Source: an uncultured Paraglaciecola sp. (lineage in GTDB: Bacteria > Pseudomonadota > Gammaproteobacteria > Enterobacterales > Alteromonadaceae). From it: a stretch of DNA of 36,297 nucleotides. Position 1 is the stretch's first letter; every line of letters starts with the position of its first letter. Shown piece after piece: positions 36,222 to 36,297 of the stretch. The translations under genes were made by a program, and so were the position numbers. The notes under the pieces were generated by a model, which searched no databases, was not told where the DNA came from, and saw only the letters and a program-made list of their open reading frames with translations. The stretch spans positions 1 to 36,297 of the forward strand of contig NZ_CAKZKO010000215.1 of NCBI RefSeq assembly GCF_937123705.1, written 5' to 3'.

Positions 36222-36297
36222 TTATGCGCCTAATGCCGGATATGGAATCCAGCCACTGTAAAACCCGTCTTGCGTAGAGTATTCCTCGTTCCACCTC
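36222..36297 (-). CDS. C-terminal 24 residues of the junction-spanning protein
   Basis: The minus frame starting at 36296 reads RWNEEYSTQDGF...SGWIPYPALGA and stops at TAA 36222-36224. The base at 36297 completes a Leu codon begun by bases 2-1 at the left edge, so the two parts form a single 70-aa ORF. The 75 bases to the next gene (36147-36221) contain GCATAACACC and a weak hairpin (CAC-AG-TGAC with GTCAGTG), but no gene. Confidence 0.7.
   Translation of the reverse strand, partial: RWNEEYSTQDGFYSGWIPYPALGA

Noticed and set aside
1..36297. CRISPR array, tRNA genes, insertion sequence
   Set aside because: No regularly spaced repeats with unique spacers, no cloverleaf that I could find, and no transposase frame or terminal repeats of an IS. 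The short iterons at 9846-9970 have no spacers.

Overview
The window reads as one complete tailed-phage genome, apparently circular in the assembly (headful or terminally redundant type). The main evidence is a small leftward gene that starts at 137, runs off the left edge, and continues in frame from 36297 down to a stop at 36222. The virion genes follow the P22 podovirus order: small and large terminase, P22-like portal, scaffold, P22-like coat, gp4-like and gp10-like head-completion proteins, several DNA-ejection proteins, and a tailspike with a P22-type head-binding domain. The host is probably a gammaproteobacterium, inferred from the P22-type virion and the CsrA homologue. No integrase, excisionase, CI-size repressor, tRNA or CRISPR array was recognised.

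There are two large divergent transcription units. The leftward early unit starts at a promoter near 8700-8730, runs through about 25 tightly overlapping genes to position 1, crosses the junction, and ends at an intrinsic terminator at 34963-34985. It encodes small zinc-ribbon and DnaJ-type cysteine-rich proteins, a RecE-like exonuclease with a putative RecT-like annealing protein, an AP2-like DNA-binding protein, CsrA, a DUF551 protein, an MT-A70 adenine methyltransferase and a DnaQ-like exonuclease. Many small genes overlap at ATGA junctions. At least five genes or fragments are absent from simple long-ORF calling: 44-aa, 55-aa, 53-aa and 22-aa proteins, and an ORF broken by an in-frame TGA.

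The rightward unit starts with a Cro-like HTH gene at 8837. A second promoter region near 9160-9191 follows, enclosed by a 28-bp imperfect inverted repeat. Replication genes come next: a DUF1376-type initiator with iteron-like repeats inside it, and a helicase-loader-like protein. HNH and RusA nucleases follow, then an envelope/lysis block (M23 peptidase, lipoprotein, class-3 lipase, holin-like and membrane proteins) and a large tail protein with a polysaccharide-deacetylase-like domain. The rest, 17 to 35 kb, is packaging, head, ejection and tailspike genes.

The features most worth attention are: an integron attC-like site in the early region (1306-1366); a phage CsrA; a structured 126-nt element with a long closing stem (3383-3510); the promoter nested in an inverted repeat that would hide a ribosome-binding site; the in-frame TGA at 8208-8210; and the iterons inside the initiator gene.
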